From Hexactinellida sp. DTS-2022 (taxonomy: Eukaryota; Porifera; Hexactinellida), in contig JAPNXP010000001.1 in the NCBI GenBank assembly GCA_028753945.1, forward strand, positions 3,772,501 to 3,836,500: DNA of 64,000 bases, read 5' to 3'. The notes under the pieces are model-generated. The model ran no database searches and was not told the DNA's origin. It was given only the letters and a program-made list of their open reading frames with translations. Shown here piece by piece: positions 1 to 11,103 of this stretch (the first letter of the stretch is position 1; every line of letters begins with the position of its first letter). A program made the translations under genes and the position numbers.

Positions 1-405
1 AATTTTATATCATTTTTCACATTATCTGAAAAACATATTCCACCCTTTCAAATTAAATCAATTCAATTACTGAGGACTCTCATCAATACGAATACAGAAA
101 AGTTAAATATAGGTTAATGTTGAATTCCCCCTCCAATACAAATGCCTGCAAATTAATCAGCTCAATTTCCGTAAATACGATCAAGTTTTGAAGGTCAGGG
201 CCTCTTGTGTTAGTATAAACGTGTCTACTGTACAATAACCTACAAAAAGTATTTGAATAACGATAACTTTTATTTATATATTCAAGCATCTACAGCATAG
301 TAACATTAATGATTTGTAGATACTTCAACATGGTTGCCGGTTGTTCACTAATAAAATAGCAAAAAAATGAATTTAAATTGTTATGGAGGTGTTAAACTCA
401 TTAAC
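1..405. other. AT-rich sequence, probably WNK intron
   Basis: No coding signal, RNA gene or recognisable transposon end is visible. It lies downstream (minus strand) of WNK exon 2, so it is probably intronic to that gene. This is inference from position only. Confidence 0.4.
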
Positions 406-776
406 TACCTTATTATAGGAAATTAACGCGCCATGAAATTAACGCGAATTTCTCCAAATCGCGTTAATTTCCTTCGCGTTAATTTCCATGACCTTAATTT
501 CCTGCTATTTAGCAAAATTATACAATGGATATGGACGAACTTCCGAGCTACATATTTTCAGATGTGCAACTAGTTTGAGAGGATATACCATGTCTATCAA
601 GTAGATTGGAAGCCTATTTGGGTACAATAATAGTATTCAATCAGAAGATGAATAATCCTAAAAAAATGTATAAAATTTACTCGCGTTAATTTCATGTATT
701 TGAAAATGTCAGCTACAATTCGCGTTAATTTCCATCGCGTTAATATCATGGCGCGTTAATTTATTATAATAAGGTA
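406..776. mobile_element. TIR element built of CGCGTTAATTTC repeats
   Basis: The two ends are inverted copies of each other, starting TACCTTATTAT and followed by AATTAACGCGCCATG. The interior carries many direct and inverted copies of the 12-mer CGCGTTAATTTC. It has no coding capacity, so it is a non-autonomous DNA transposon of unassigned superfamily. No clear target duplication beyond a possible TA. Confidence 0.6.
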
Positions 777-1109
777 TATAATTAGTACAGTAGATTAAAT
801 ATAAAATTTCTGATCATTATGAGGCAATCAGAATATACTAGTGCAAATTCTGATTTTAGATTTGAAAACCACATGATCGAATTAATCTAGGTGCATACTT
901 TCTAATCATTAAGATTATTTTCTTCTGAGATACAGCCACATTCCCATTTGTGCCACAAGTGGCAAGTGGCAAGTGGCACGGTCACTTATGCGGCCCAGTG
1001 GTGCTCTGCTCAATTTATAACTATGGGAGCGGTAGTGTGATTCCAAAAAATCGAATAAATTGACAACTAAATGATAAGTAATTACTCACAAAATGCCAAA
1101 CTACTAGTA
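777..1109. other. AT-rich sequence without a gene
   Basis: No gene is seen. A short stretch near 950-980 repeats GTGGCAA and resembles the GTGCCAC-rich interior of the Tc1-type MITE at 8107, so it may be a relic of that family. Confidence 0.3.
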
Positions 1110-1961
1110 CAGTCAACTCCCGTTATAACCAAGTCGGATATAACGAAGTCAGGGAATGAAAGGTTCACGAACGAACTTATTGAACTTGAACTGAACGAAC
1201 TGAACGCAGGGCTTTTAAGGAATTCACGGTGAACGAACTGAACGAACGCCAACGGTTTCCGAACGGCAATTGAACGAACTGAACTGACTGAATTGAACGA
1301 ACTGAACTGAACGAACTAAACTCAATAAAAATAAATTATAAATATTGATCCATTAAATATAATAGGAGACTGCAAAAGTGGTAATTCCGGACATCCCTAG
1401 TGGACTCATGTCTCTTAGCTTAGATTCTAGCTTCTTAACCCGAACTTCAATAACAGCTTGGAGGATCGAACAGTCTATCATAAACGGAATAGTTCGACCC
1501 ACTCACTGTACACTGAACGGATTGAACTGAACTAATTGAACTAATTGAACGGATTGAACGAACTGAACGAACGCGGGTTAGCCCATGAACGAACTGAACG
1601 AACGTTGGAGGAGCTGAAGTTAGGAGGTGAACTTGAACGAACTGAACGTGCGTCAATTTGAGATGAATTGAATTGCGTCAATTCTGTCCGTTCGTGAACT
1701 TTCATTCCCTGAAAGAAGTTCATGCTTATAACGAAGTCATTCAATGGTCGGGAAATCCTTCTATCATATTACATTATTAAAAATTTGGCTACACAGAAAT
1801 GGAATTAGCGAAATCCGCTTATAACGGAGTGATTTAAATCCCATATACCCTCTAAGCTATTGATTTTACTCCGGTTATAACGAACTCCGGTTATAACAAA
1901 CTCTGCTCATAACGAAATGAAACCACGGTCCCGAGCACTTCGTTATAACGGGAGTTGACTG
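1110..1961. mobile_element. Tigger/pogo-type MITE, interrupted
   Basis: Terminal inverted repeats CAGTCAACTCCCGTTATAAC (left) and its complement (right) are flanked by TA on both sides, the target duplication of Tc1/mariner-pogo elements. The interior repeats the ATAACGAAGTC motif typical of Tigger ends. There is no transposase ORF. A hAT-type element (1150-1711) is inserted inside it. Confidence 0.85.
1150..1711. mobile_element. hAT-type MITE, GAACGAACTGAAC family, copy 1
   Basis: Begins CAGGGAATGAAAGG and ends with the inverse, ATTCCCTG. Flanks AACGAAGT (1142-1149) and AAAGAAGT (1712-1719) form an 8-bp target duplication with one mismatch, as expected for hAT. The interior is many degenerate copies of GAACGAACTGAAC. 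Copy 2 is at 23965-24495. It is nested in the Tigger element 1110-1961. Confidence 0.88.
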
Positions 1962-2724
1962 TACTTCATATCTCATTATACTCCTGAGATTGGGAATTAC
2001 TAGTTTTAACTCCACGTATATATTGGGCAGATTTCTAAGCCATATCAACCTAGTTGTTAATTACTTGTTATAGTGTCATCAAAAGCAAATGATATAATTT
2101 AAAAGTAAAGTATGGGAGCGGCGCTCCCACCCGCTCCCACAGCAGGACACCACTGCTTATGCCACTAGAAGGATATTGGATAAAAAGAACTTAAAATCAC
2201 AAGGTTATGGAATTTATAATTACAGCAAGATATTTAGAGTCATTTCAGATTAGTTTAAAGATCCGTTAAAACGCTACAAGAAGCTTGTGTCTGCACGTCT
2301 GGAATCTAATTCCTGTTGTTCAAATACTTTTGGTAGGTGAATGTAAGGATAAATTTCAACAAATCTAGATTATTTGAATTGATTTGAAATGAATTAATTA
2401 TAACTGATTATTAAAATGAATTTTAATATAACTATAAAATAATTTGTAACCTAATATGAAAATGATTTTTAAAGAATTTTTTTAATGATCAAATAATTTT
2501 AAAACCAAATCCAATTAGATAATTTGAGATATCAAATTAAATTAAATCAAATAATTGTAACTAAAAGATCATTAACTCAAATCAAAACAGGTCAAATATT
2601 AAATTGATTAGATCGATAGCCCTGATTAACAGATTACTAAAATTGCTATAATATCAATAATATGTATATCCTATAGATAGGACTATAGATAGAGCAAGCT
2701 TACTTAATCTATTAGTAATCCGTG
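1962..2724. other. AT-rich sequence without a gene
   Basis: Mostly A/T with AATTGATTTGAAAT-like simple patterns (2360-2620). A GC-rich palindromic patch, GGGAGCGGCGCTCCC, lies near 2114. Nothing coding is visible. Confidence 0.4.
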
Positions 2725-2878
2725 CAGGATTGCCGTGGGTATGGGAATTCCCATGGAGATCCCCATACCCATGGAAATGGGAATCAGATTTTTCCCTATG
2801 GAGATCAATATGGAGATCCCATGGGGATGTCCCACAGGAATCCTATGGGAATGGAATTCCACTCACATGGCAACCCTG
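2725..2878. repeat. CCCATGGGAAT simple repeat, possible hAT MITE
   Basis: The stretch repeats ATGGGAAT / ATTCCCAT / GGAGATCCC. Its ends, CAGGATTGCC and GGCAACCCTG, are inverted and hAT-like. The flanks do not match, so the target duplication is missing or decayed. The short open frame across it is low complexity and not a gene. Confidence 0.5.
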
Positions 2879-3429
2879 ACACACATTTGAGAAACACAGG
2901 TCAATTACTATAAGGTGAAATAAATAATTGATGATTAATTCGTATTCAAAGTAAATTAGCACATCAATTATACAAAAATAAAACCAAACTTCAAATTCTC
3001 CAACGATAAATGAAAATTAGATATGGGTCAGTAATTATTTTTCCAGTATTGACATGAAATATGTATTAATAATACGAAAAATTTATTTAAATAAAAGCAT
3101 TACTTCTGCAAATCCTAAGACATCCATCATGAAATTCTAGCCCTCAATTTAAAAGAGGTTTTTCATTGATATATACGATAATTGACTTGTCCTCAAATTA
3201 CCTGACAGTGAAATAAAAGTTTGAAACAATTAATTAATTTGATTTTTAGAGAGAGGTAAATCAATCTTTAAATTATCATAATTCAAATTAAATTAGATAG
3301 TTCCAAATCGAAATTTATAAAATTTTCGGTTATGGTGGAAATCGTTCGAATTTTTAGTGTTATCAGATCATGGATATGAGAAACCCCCGGAATGAATCCA
3401 TGGTACAACAATACTAAAAGGATAGTCGT
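2879..3429. other. AT-rich sequence without a gene
   Basis: No coding region, RNA gene or element end was recognised. Probably WNK intron. Confidence 0.35.
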
Positions 3430-3861
3430 CAGGGTTTCCAACTTTTTTTAAGCCCAAAGCGTGATATTTTCCTTTTTTCTCAAAAGCGTGAGGAATATAG
3501 AGAAAACGTGAGAAATGATATTGAACCTCAATAAGCTGTATATTGAGGGTTTATTTAGGCACGACACCTGAATTTTATGCATCTATTTTAATAAAAAACG
3601 TGCAAAATAACCAAAAATCTAAAAATTTAAAGATGAATTATTATCTTTTGTGATGAAAAGTATAAATTTACTGATTGAAAAATAGGAGTAAAACTGGTTA
3701 ATAAATTTTATATCTAATTTTAGTATAGATAAGTATTAAAATATAAGAAAGCAATAGTTTCTAAAATTGATGGAACATTTTACATTGTATAAAAAGCGTG
3801 AGATTTCGAATGTAAGCGTGAGGGCGAGATTTTTTATGAAGCGTGAGAGTTGGCAACCCTG
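3430..3861. mobile_element. hAT-type MITE, GCGTGAG family
   Basis: Ends CAGGGTTTCCAAC and GTTGGCAACCCTG are inverted. The perfect 8-bp target duplication ATAGTCGT lies at 3422-3429 and 3862-3869. The motif AAGCGTGAG recurs in the subterminal regions. No ORF. Confidence 0.92.
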
Positions 3862-4028
3862 ATAGTCGTACTATTTACTATTCTGTTTCAAACTAATTCA
3901 TATTTTGAAAAGTGGAACTGTTTCCGAATTACAAAAATTTTCGCAATTTTTAATATTCAAATATATTTAAATCCATTGATCTTAATTTAGATTTTTTTAT
4001 AATTATTTTGTGTCTCAATTAAACTCAC

Positions 4029-4195
4029 GTTCTAAGAGTTCCAGCATTCATTAGCTCAGTAACTAAAACAAATCCACGCCGATTAGATGAATAAAAGAAA
4101 TCATAGAAGCGTAGAATGTTCGGATGTTGCAGTTTCTTCAGTATTTCTACTTCACGCTTGAAACGTACAGTCTCGTCACGTGTACAACGACGATT
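4029..4195 (-). CDS. WNK: WNK kinase, exon 2 (kinase subdomains III-V)
   Basis: The minus strand between acceptor TTTTAG (ending 4196) and donor GTGAGT (4028-4023) reads 55 codons plus two bases with no stop. The peptide includes [20 protein letters not shown] and [15 protein letters not shown], which match WNK kinase subdomains III to V (family pattern RFKEEAEML..LQHPNIVRFYDSW...VLVTELMTSGTLKT). It starts in phase 0, directly continuing the AWCEIH end of exon 1 at 18267, and alignment with the family leaves no residues missing between the two exons. The Glu in KREVEIL is the conserved helix-C residue. WNKs are cytoplasmic Ser/Thr kinases that sense chloride and cell volume and activate SPAK/OSR1-type kinases (family knowledge). 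Following exons are not in the window. Confidence 0.93.
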
Positions 4196-4555
4196 CTAAA
4201 ACAATTTACTTATATTATTAGTTACAAAATACATAAAATTGTAATAGAATTTAAAAAACTACTCAAAAGAAGAAGTAGAGTTTACAATCCCAGTATTCCC
4301 AGGATAAGTAATTATGATAATATTTAATATGTAAACTTCGTAAAGAATAGAATCTAAACTATTTTAAATAATTTATAGAAAATCACGTACCGTCCGAATT
4401 CCTAAAATTTGGATCATAAAAATAATAATTTACATACTTTGTAGTCTAATACCGAGATTATATATTCTATTTTCATCGGATTTATAACGTTTACTGTGTC
4501 TAATACGACCAGTATTAAAACACAAAGATTTGGGTACAGTCTGTTCTCTCTAATT

Positions 4556-5011
4556 CAGAGTAACCGCGTACGGCGTACTGTACGGTACGGTACGGACTTA
4601 GTACGCAGATTATCCTTCCGTACCGTACTTACGCACTCGGTACGCACTCCGTACGTACTTATTTAATGATAGTATAGAATCTTATCTTTTAGCACTTGAT
4701 TCTTTTTTTAAATCGAATAATAAGTTAGGTAAAATTATCAAGATTAACTATCCATTCTTAGTAGAAATTCAACTTGCCTTTGTATTGGTTTGAACTTTGT
4801 GGTATTTTTAATTTTTGTTGGGTTGTGTATTTTCTAACTATAATAGATTAGATCCTTGTATATTAATTATTTTTCGAATTATAGAAATACTTGTATACAG
4901 TATTGTTAATTGTTCACAACGTATTATTGCGTACCGTACGACGTACCGTACGAAATAATACGGTACGGAGACTCTCCGTACCGTACCGTACGAACGTACG
5001 CGGTTACTCTG
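4556..5011. mobile_element. hAT-type MITE, GTACGGTACGG family
   Basis: Ends CAGAGTAACCGCGTACG and CGTACGCGGTTACTCTG are perfect inverses. The perfect 8-bp target duplication CTCTAATT is at 4548-4555 and 5012-5019. Subterminal regions are palindromic CGTACGGTACGG arrays; the middle is AT-rich. No ORF. Confidence 0.93.
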
Positions 5012-5129
5012 CTCTAATTGTCCACTTCTCTAATAATCCACTTTTCTAATAGTCCACTTATTTACTTGTCCAAATCAACTATTAATATATCTGTATAGTC
5101 CACTTTGGGCCAATTGCCCACTGGTGGAA

Positions 5130-5468
5130 TATTAGAGAGAACAGTGTGTATATATATATATTTGTTTGTATGTTCCGAGCTGATTGAAGAAACTGGACGG
5201 TTTCCAAATCTGATTTTGGCATATAGGGGTAACTTTTGGAGCCCGAAAAAAGTCGACGATTCCATCAGAAATTTCTCACAACTCGACAAGTTATGACGTC
5301 ATCTCACATTTTAAGAAGCGTGAAGTCACTTAATCGCACATAATTCACACGCTCTAAGAGAAAACATCCGAAAATTCAATATAACATGTACATTAATGAT
5401 GCGGGAACGTTGGTTACACCAGATTGTCAATATGCTTACTGATTATCACATGAGGACGTAATTATTAT
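5130..5468 (+). mobile_element. Helitron family A fragment
   Basis: Shares the family A body seen at 20.1-20.6 kb, 21.7-22.1 kb and 58.2-59.9 kb: TTTGTTTGTATGTTCCGAG, then the GGACGGTTTCCAAAT and GACGTCAT blocks, then ATGCGGGAACGTTGGTTACA. Both true ends are missing. It stops where a CAGGGTTTCAT end begins. Confidence 0.65.
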
Positions 5469-5615
5469 CAGGGTTTCATTTATACATTGACCCAAGGGAA
5501 GGCAAAATTATGGTTTGCAGGAATAAGGGATGGCGAGGATGTGACCGCGCGAGGAAGCACGCTGTAAGCTAGGGGGTGCAAGGGATGACAAAAGCCATCC
5601 CCTAAATGAAGCCCA
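5469..5615. mobile_element. Short hAT-like MITE
   Basis: Left end CAGGGTTTCATTTA and right TAAATGAAGCCCA are inverted with one mismatch. No matching flanks are visible. A related short element is at 9394-9527. Confidence 0.45.
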
Positions 5616-6479
5616 CGGGTGTAATATATTTACGAAATATTAAGAAAAATTACCAACGGAAACCACCTTATAAACCACGTTCCTTGATGTCCATAGAATA
5701 GTAATCCAAATTTATCTCACACTGGTGAAGTCAATTTTTTTATATATTTGATTTTATTATGCGACGTCATTATTTTTTTGGGGAAAAATATTTTTGTTTA
5801 TTTTCCATATAATATATATTATTCTACAATTATCGTTAAGAATTATTAATAACTATCATATATGGTATATATTTATGTATTTTCTAATTCCTTTGACAAG
5901 TTCAGGATTTGTCAACTATTAACCTCTATTTCGCTGAGACACAAAAGTATCTTTATTATTTAATTATCTGGGCTATTATCATACTATATTTAATACTCTA
6001 CTTATTTAAAACTTAATATTTTAATAGAAACACATAATTAGTACAATAATAGGTTATTCTTATAGAGTTTAGATAGGAATCAAATGTGATAATCTTATAT
6101 TTCGGACGAAAAATATTCTGTAATTTCAATAGCCACTTTTTCTTACTCTTTAACGAAGCCAGAAACATTTTATAATCAATACGGATGTAGAAAATATAAT
6201 ACAAATGCCTGTTTTAAAAAGAAATCAGGTAGCATAATGAAGAATGAATAGAACTGATTGATTCTGAGTACTCGGATGAAGCAATTCTGATTTAGAAAGA
6301 TTCATCGATTACATGCTAATTCTATAGTTTTCTCTTAATATATACACTTTGAATACTTATAAGTCAAATGTAGAGATATAATTTATAATTTTATATAATA
6401 AATAGATTAACCAATACTTGAGATTATATAACACTAATTTTCAGACTTACGATATTTCAAATTTTGATCATTTACATCT
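5616..6479. other. AT-rich intron sequence
   Basis: No gene or element boundary is recognised. Long A/T runs and TATATAT strings. Confidence 0.35.
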
Positions 6480-7050
6480 ATGGCAATTGCTAATGAAATG
6501 ACGGATCTTTATGATAGTCATCATATTGACAACCTGTATCGTGTTTGTCGCTTTTGTTTCAACAGAATTTCTTCCAAAGTTTTATTGAAGATCAACAATA
6601 TTCCATTCGCAGTAAAGTGGGCTGTAAGGTGGATAATCGTTGTCATGTTTGCTCACTGGGTCATCCCTCAACAACTTCATAGTCAAATTGAATACCTTTG
6701 GTCCACGACCCGGCAGACTTTTGGAACAGTCACCCAGTAGGTGATGTGTAGTAAATGTGGGAGTTATATGTTAGATAATGATGAAAGATTTTGTAGAAAT
6801 ATTATAAAACATGCCAAAAGCTCTTACGAAGCTGGTAAACTTCGCTGAGAGGGTAGAAGCTCGAGGTTTTACAAGTAAAGTAGCAGCTGAATTACTTAAA
6901 CAGACATTGGATGAAGACAGTAATATTATTAATAACTCAAATTCTTCCAAGTTTCTAGTCAGTCTCAATCATCCTTATGACTCTATTAACGTGCTAGCTG
7001 TAACAACAGTTGGATATAAAGGTAGAGAAATACTAAACTTAAATAATTGA
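6480..7050 (+). pseudogene. Decayed coding relic with Cys pairs, unidentified
   Basis: Three overlapping frames on the plus strand look protein-like in succession. 6480-6740 contains RVCRFCFNRISSKV with a Cys-x2-Cys pair, a second frame near 6740-6840 contains MCSKCGSYMLDNDERFC, and a third at 6811-7050 reads on. Frame changes and stops separate them, so this is not one intact gene. The paired cysteines suggest a zinc-binding segment of an old transposase or similar protein. I do not recognise the family, and chance cannot be excluded. Confidence 0.3.
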
Positions 7051-8106
7051 GCGTGGAATCTGCTATGAATATACAGAGGCTAGGACATCTAGGTCTTAGC
7101 AGGGGCGTGCTGGCCCATGGCCTACTTAATATACGGCTATATATGTCGCCGAGAAGGCCATCAAACAAAGAGGCCAGTTTCTAATTTTCAAAATGGAGAA
7201 TTGATCTTTATTCGAATAATTAGCAATGATAGAGCTGAAAAGTGTATTATAACTATATAGGAATATGGTATCCAGGTATACATAGCACCCTCCAGAATTG
7301 TGATATGTCATCATCTGATGACGTTATGGTTATTTTGGTTGCGAATTATCTTGTTTTTCTAGCACACTTTTAACATAGTTAAACGCGTTATAAATGTTCA
7401 AAATTGGAACATTGTTATACCCAGAAGTAGTAGAATAAAATATATCGAAATTATAAATGGAATGTTGACACATTCCTCGGTTGCCATGGAAAATGTATAT
7501 TTCCTAAAATGAGCCATAACTCAAAAACTATGAATGTTGTGTAAACTAGACTGGTACTGATCTGTCCGGAATAGGTAACTTCCTATTCATCGATAATACA
7601 TTTTATATGCCTAACTTCAATAATTTTTGAGATAGCGAGTCATTACCTAATAATGAATTAAGTGTTAATTAAACAATTTCAATATTTTGATTTCATGCAT
7701 GTCTCTAACAATATGTTAACAAGTACTCTATAACTTGTTAACATAATATATGTGGATGCTAATTATACCCATGTGGATGCTAATTATCACCGAGCAAATG
7801 CTCGCAGAAAAACCTGAATCTTTGATGTACAAGTTACTATAAAGCATTTATTGTTTTTGATCATTTATTTAGGGCTGAAACGAATATTCGAAATATAACG
7901 AACGAACCTTTTTCAAAACATTCGAATATTCGTTCGTTTGGATGACTAAGCATTAAATCAATTGAAGACACAATACATTGCAGAATAGGTTTTTGTTAAT
8001 GTTACAATGGTTTAATAATAGTTACAAAGTATTAGATACAAGTTAGCAAATAAACAGCTAGTTTAGGTAGGAATTTGAAATTGAGACTATGTAGAACATA
8101 GTTATA

Positions 8107-8586
8107 CACTACCCAGACAAAAGTATTCGACCACCCAACATATTCCCATTGAAAATAGTACTATAGTAGGTTTAACAATGGAGGATAGTTTATTCAAATT
8201 ACATGATATATTGCTATTTCGTTTGCAAATTCGTATTCTGCGCATTCGAATAATCAATTGTTGAAGCATTCAATTCATTCCCTTTTTGATTTGGTTAAAG
8301 ATAATCATCCTGTGCCATTATGCACCACTTTTCCCAAATTGCCACTATGGGAGATTGGGAACAGGTGGCACATGTTGCCATTTGATGATAATTTTAAACC
8401 GAATTTATATGTAATCAATTTGAAAGCATCTACAATGGGTAATTCGAATGCGTAAAATACGAATCTGAAATCAAAATAGCGATATGTCATAAAGTTTTAA
8501 TACATTGAACACTATTATTATGCCTACTATAGTACTATTTTCAAAGGGGAAATGTTGGGTGGTCGAATACTTTTGTCCGGGTACTG
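8107..8586. mobile_element. Tc1/mariner-type MITE
   Basis: Left end CACTACCCAGACAAAAGTAT and right end CTTTTGTCCGGGTACTG are inverted, with TA on both sides. This is the classic Tc1-like end (CAGT..CCGGACAAAAGT). The interior has GTGCCA-rich sequence shared with 55915-56195. It encodes no transposase. Confidence 0.85.
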
Positions 8587-8589
8587 TAT

Positions 8590-8975
8590 ATACAATGCTT
8601 TTTTAATAGAATACGGTACCCATCTGTGGAATAATTTACCCAAGTTTTTGAGATTATCTAACCTCAACCCTTCCTCTTTTACAAAACATTGTAATGAGTT
8701 TTATAAGAGCAAGACCAAAACCAAATACTTTATTCCAGATATACCATCAGTAACATGGGATCGTTGACAACATTATAAGAACACATTATTTGGTACCTAA
8801 TATTGTACTGAATTTAATTGTACTAGTTTGAACATTGTATTTCGGGTGGACTGCCTAGTTTGGTTCTTAGGTTACTTGCGGTCCTTCCCCTCTGCCTCAT
8901 ATAAACAATTAGTGTATGTATATTTCTTGTACAGGCAGAAAAAATTGATTAAATAATAAAAAATAAAATAAAAAA
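8590..8975 (+). pseudogene. 3' end of a non-LTR retrotransposon (LINE)
   Basis: The frame ending at 8767 reads YGTHLWNNLPKFLRLSN and then SSFTKHCNEFYKS. This matches the extreme C-terminus of LINE reverse-transcriptase proteins (pattern xxWNxLPxxLR...SxxxFKxxLKxxL). A stop is followed by about 170 bp of untranslated sequence and an A-rich tail, AATAATAAAAAATAAAATAA, near 8950. It is a strongly 5'-truncated copy, as is usual for LINE insertions. No reverse-transcriptase core is present in the window. Confidence 0.7.
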
Positions 8976-9393
8976 GAATATTCGGTATATTCGTTTCAGA
9001 CGTATATATTTTCATATTTTGTGGTGTGAAAGAGGGCATAATTTCTTATCCGTGCCCAGGTCCTATAAAACCCAAAATATGGCACTGGGATTCATTGAAT
9101 GAGGTAGGAAATTTATAGTACAAATTTTCTAGCGATTTCTTAATGTTCATTGCTCAAAGAAAACCTTATCTGGTGGTATTTTGGATGTAAAGTAAATGCA
9201 ATAAAGTATTCAGGTTTGAATTTAAGGCAATTTAACAAATTTTAGCATTCTAGCTTATATTTTTGTTTTTAACATGTTCTAGATTTGAATCATTTAGTAA
9301 TTTCAGCCAAGTATACATCCGATATAGTAGCTTTAGAGTTTTGTACTGCATCTTTACTGGCTCTAGAACGTTAAGTAAATCTTCAATTATTAT

Positions 9394-9527
9394 CAGTGTT
9401 TCATACAGGATTTGCATACAAGGGGGCAATCTGGGTTATGTAAATTCTCAACGGGGGCACTCTTGGATATGTATGTTCTTAAGGGGGGGGGCAAATGCCC
9501 CCCTACAACCCCCTGTATGAAACCCTG
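9394..9527. mobile_element. Short hAT-like MITE
   Basis: Ends CAGTGTTTCATACAGG and CCTGTATGAAACCCTG are inverted. Flanks ATTATTAT and ATTATATA agree only partly. The interior has G- and C-runs. It is related to the element at 5469. Confidence 0.6.
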
Positions 9528-9812
9528 ATTATATATATTGGGATGATTTATTTACTAATGATATTTTTATCTATTCCTCAAAATGGTCTGCAGAAACGCA
9601 ATCATTCTAGGGCGATTTTTTTGTATCTTTGGAGAGCACTGTCAGAGCATGACAATCTGGTTACTGAAACAAGCTTGGATCTTTTTGTCCCTCGGACCTC
9701 TGAGAGCCAATAAGCAATGTCTGGTCTAACAATTTGCATGTGCTGCTTAATCGGCACAATATTGTTTCATTGTAATGATTGTATGCATAGTCAATACAGT
9801 TGACTTTACATC

Positions 9813-10142
9813 TTATATCTTATCAATACAGTTGACTTTACATATTATTTGAGTAGTGATGTGCTCTACTGCCAATTGGGGTACATCATTAGGACTGATC
9901 GACTTGCGCGCACTGATCATTTGCCTTACGAGATATTGAAAATTTCCTCGATTCAATCTCCATTTGGCGCAGAGGAAATCACGCTTAGTAGCCTTGTTCT
10001 TTCCGAAAAGGGTAATTGACAGCTTTCCCCAAACAGATTTCGGTTTACGCCTGTCTCCCTTGTTCAAGGCATCTTGTATAACTTTGAAGTCATCATACCC
10101 GAGTTTGTGGAGAGCTTCCACGAATTGCTCAATTGAAGTCAT
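9813..10142 (-). CDS. Unidentified ORF or first exon
   Basis: A 109-codon frame starts at an ATG (10142) and has a balanced, charged, non-repetitive composition: MTSIEQFVEALHKLGYDD..., a Lys/Arg-rich centre around residues 25-65, and FLCAKWRLNRGNFQYLVRQ. GTAAAG at 9841-9836 could be a splice donor, which would end the coding part at 9842 rather than at the frame's stop. A 21-bp direct repeat (starting 9791 and 9827) overlaps the 3' end. It lies within WNK intron 1 on the same strand. I do not recognise the family. It could be a transposon-encoded protein or a nested host gene. Confidence 0.4.
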   Translation of the reverse strand: MTSIEQFVEALHKLGYDDFKVIQDALNKGDRRKPKSVWGKLSITLFGKNKATKRDFLCAKWRLNRGNFQYLVRQMISARKSISPNDVPQLAVEHITTQIICKVNCIDKI

Positions 10143-11103
10143 TACTAGATGAAAACGATAATCATTATAATAAGTAATATTTTAAGAATATTATGCCTTT
10201 TATTAATTCAGGGCCTGAGGAAGAAACTTTTTATTGGTCTGGCCAACTTTGGGATCACCGTACCCCAATCCTTGAGGGTCTTGGGTGTTTGATATACTCA
10301 TTATATATTAGATGTGAGTTACATAATGTATACTGATACTACCAGCCATACAATTAACAATTTATTAAGTTACCTTCGGTTTGGTAATAAAATGGATAAA
10401 CTTACTTGAATTGGAAGTATCGACTTTGAAAAATCAAGGAACTGAGCCGAAAATAAATGCGAAATAACAAATCAGGTGAAAAAGATGTGAGTGTGAAAGA
10501 AGTGAAGATGTAAAAGAAACGAAAAATGTAAAAGTATTGTTGTGTTTTGAAAGAAGTGATAAAGTTGCTGAAAAATCTAATAGAAGAATGGGGTGTTCCT
10601 TATATCATATTATATATATAGTGAGAACTCTTGAATAATCAACAAAGGACATAGTATAAAGTAATTATTGACAGAGAGTTTACTATACAATGTATAGTAA
10701 TATGAATAAGTAAAGTACAGTTGTGGTAATAAGTATGCAAATGCTCACTGAATGCTTATTTTAGTGAAATTTATGTTATTCCTATTTTTTTCAAAAATGA
10801 ATATTCTGCTTTGAAATTTAGATGACACGATGTCCCAAGTGAGATATATATGTGGTTAAAAGGAAAATTTGATAAATGAATAGTTTTTGAGTTTTTATGG
10901 ATTAATCGAGGTCAAAATTTGAGCGAAAATTGCTAAGTCATCTTCAGGAATTTGTGCATTTGGGGATGGTGTATGGAATGTCCCAAATTTCTCTTCCCGA
11001 TAATGTGATCACTTTTCATGTGCAACTTATACTTTTTGAGTTATTAGCCTAAAAGTGAGGTTTGCGAATCCGCTGCTGAATCCGCTGCTAAGATAACACT
11101 CGT
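10143..11103. other. AT-rich intron sequence
   Basis: No gene or transposon end is recognised. A/G-rich stretch GTGTGAAAGAAGTGAAGATG at about 10490-10510. Confidence 0.35.

Larger units (their letters stand above)
7872..9000. repeat. Regions with inverted AATATTCG/CGAATATT ends
   Basis: GGCTGAAACGAATATTCG near 7874 and ATATTCGTTTCAG near 8985-8999 are inverted copies around the Tc1-type MITE and LINE tail. They may be the ends of one old element later filled by those insertions. No target duplication could be assigned. Confidence 0.35.

Noticed and set aside
1447..1744. Ser/Val-rich frames VRSVRSIRSISSISS
   Set aside because: These are translations of the GAACGAACTGAAC repeat inside a hAT MITE.
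2722..2913. Gly/His/Met-rich frame
   Set aside because: Low-complexity CCCATGGGAAT repeat, not a protein.
6480..6740. RAG1/Transib-type zinc-binding N-terminus
   Set aside because: Only a Cys-x2-Cys pair and a vague His-Pro-like segment are visible, in different frames; not enough to name the family.
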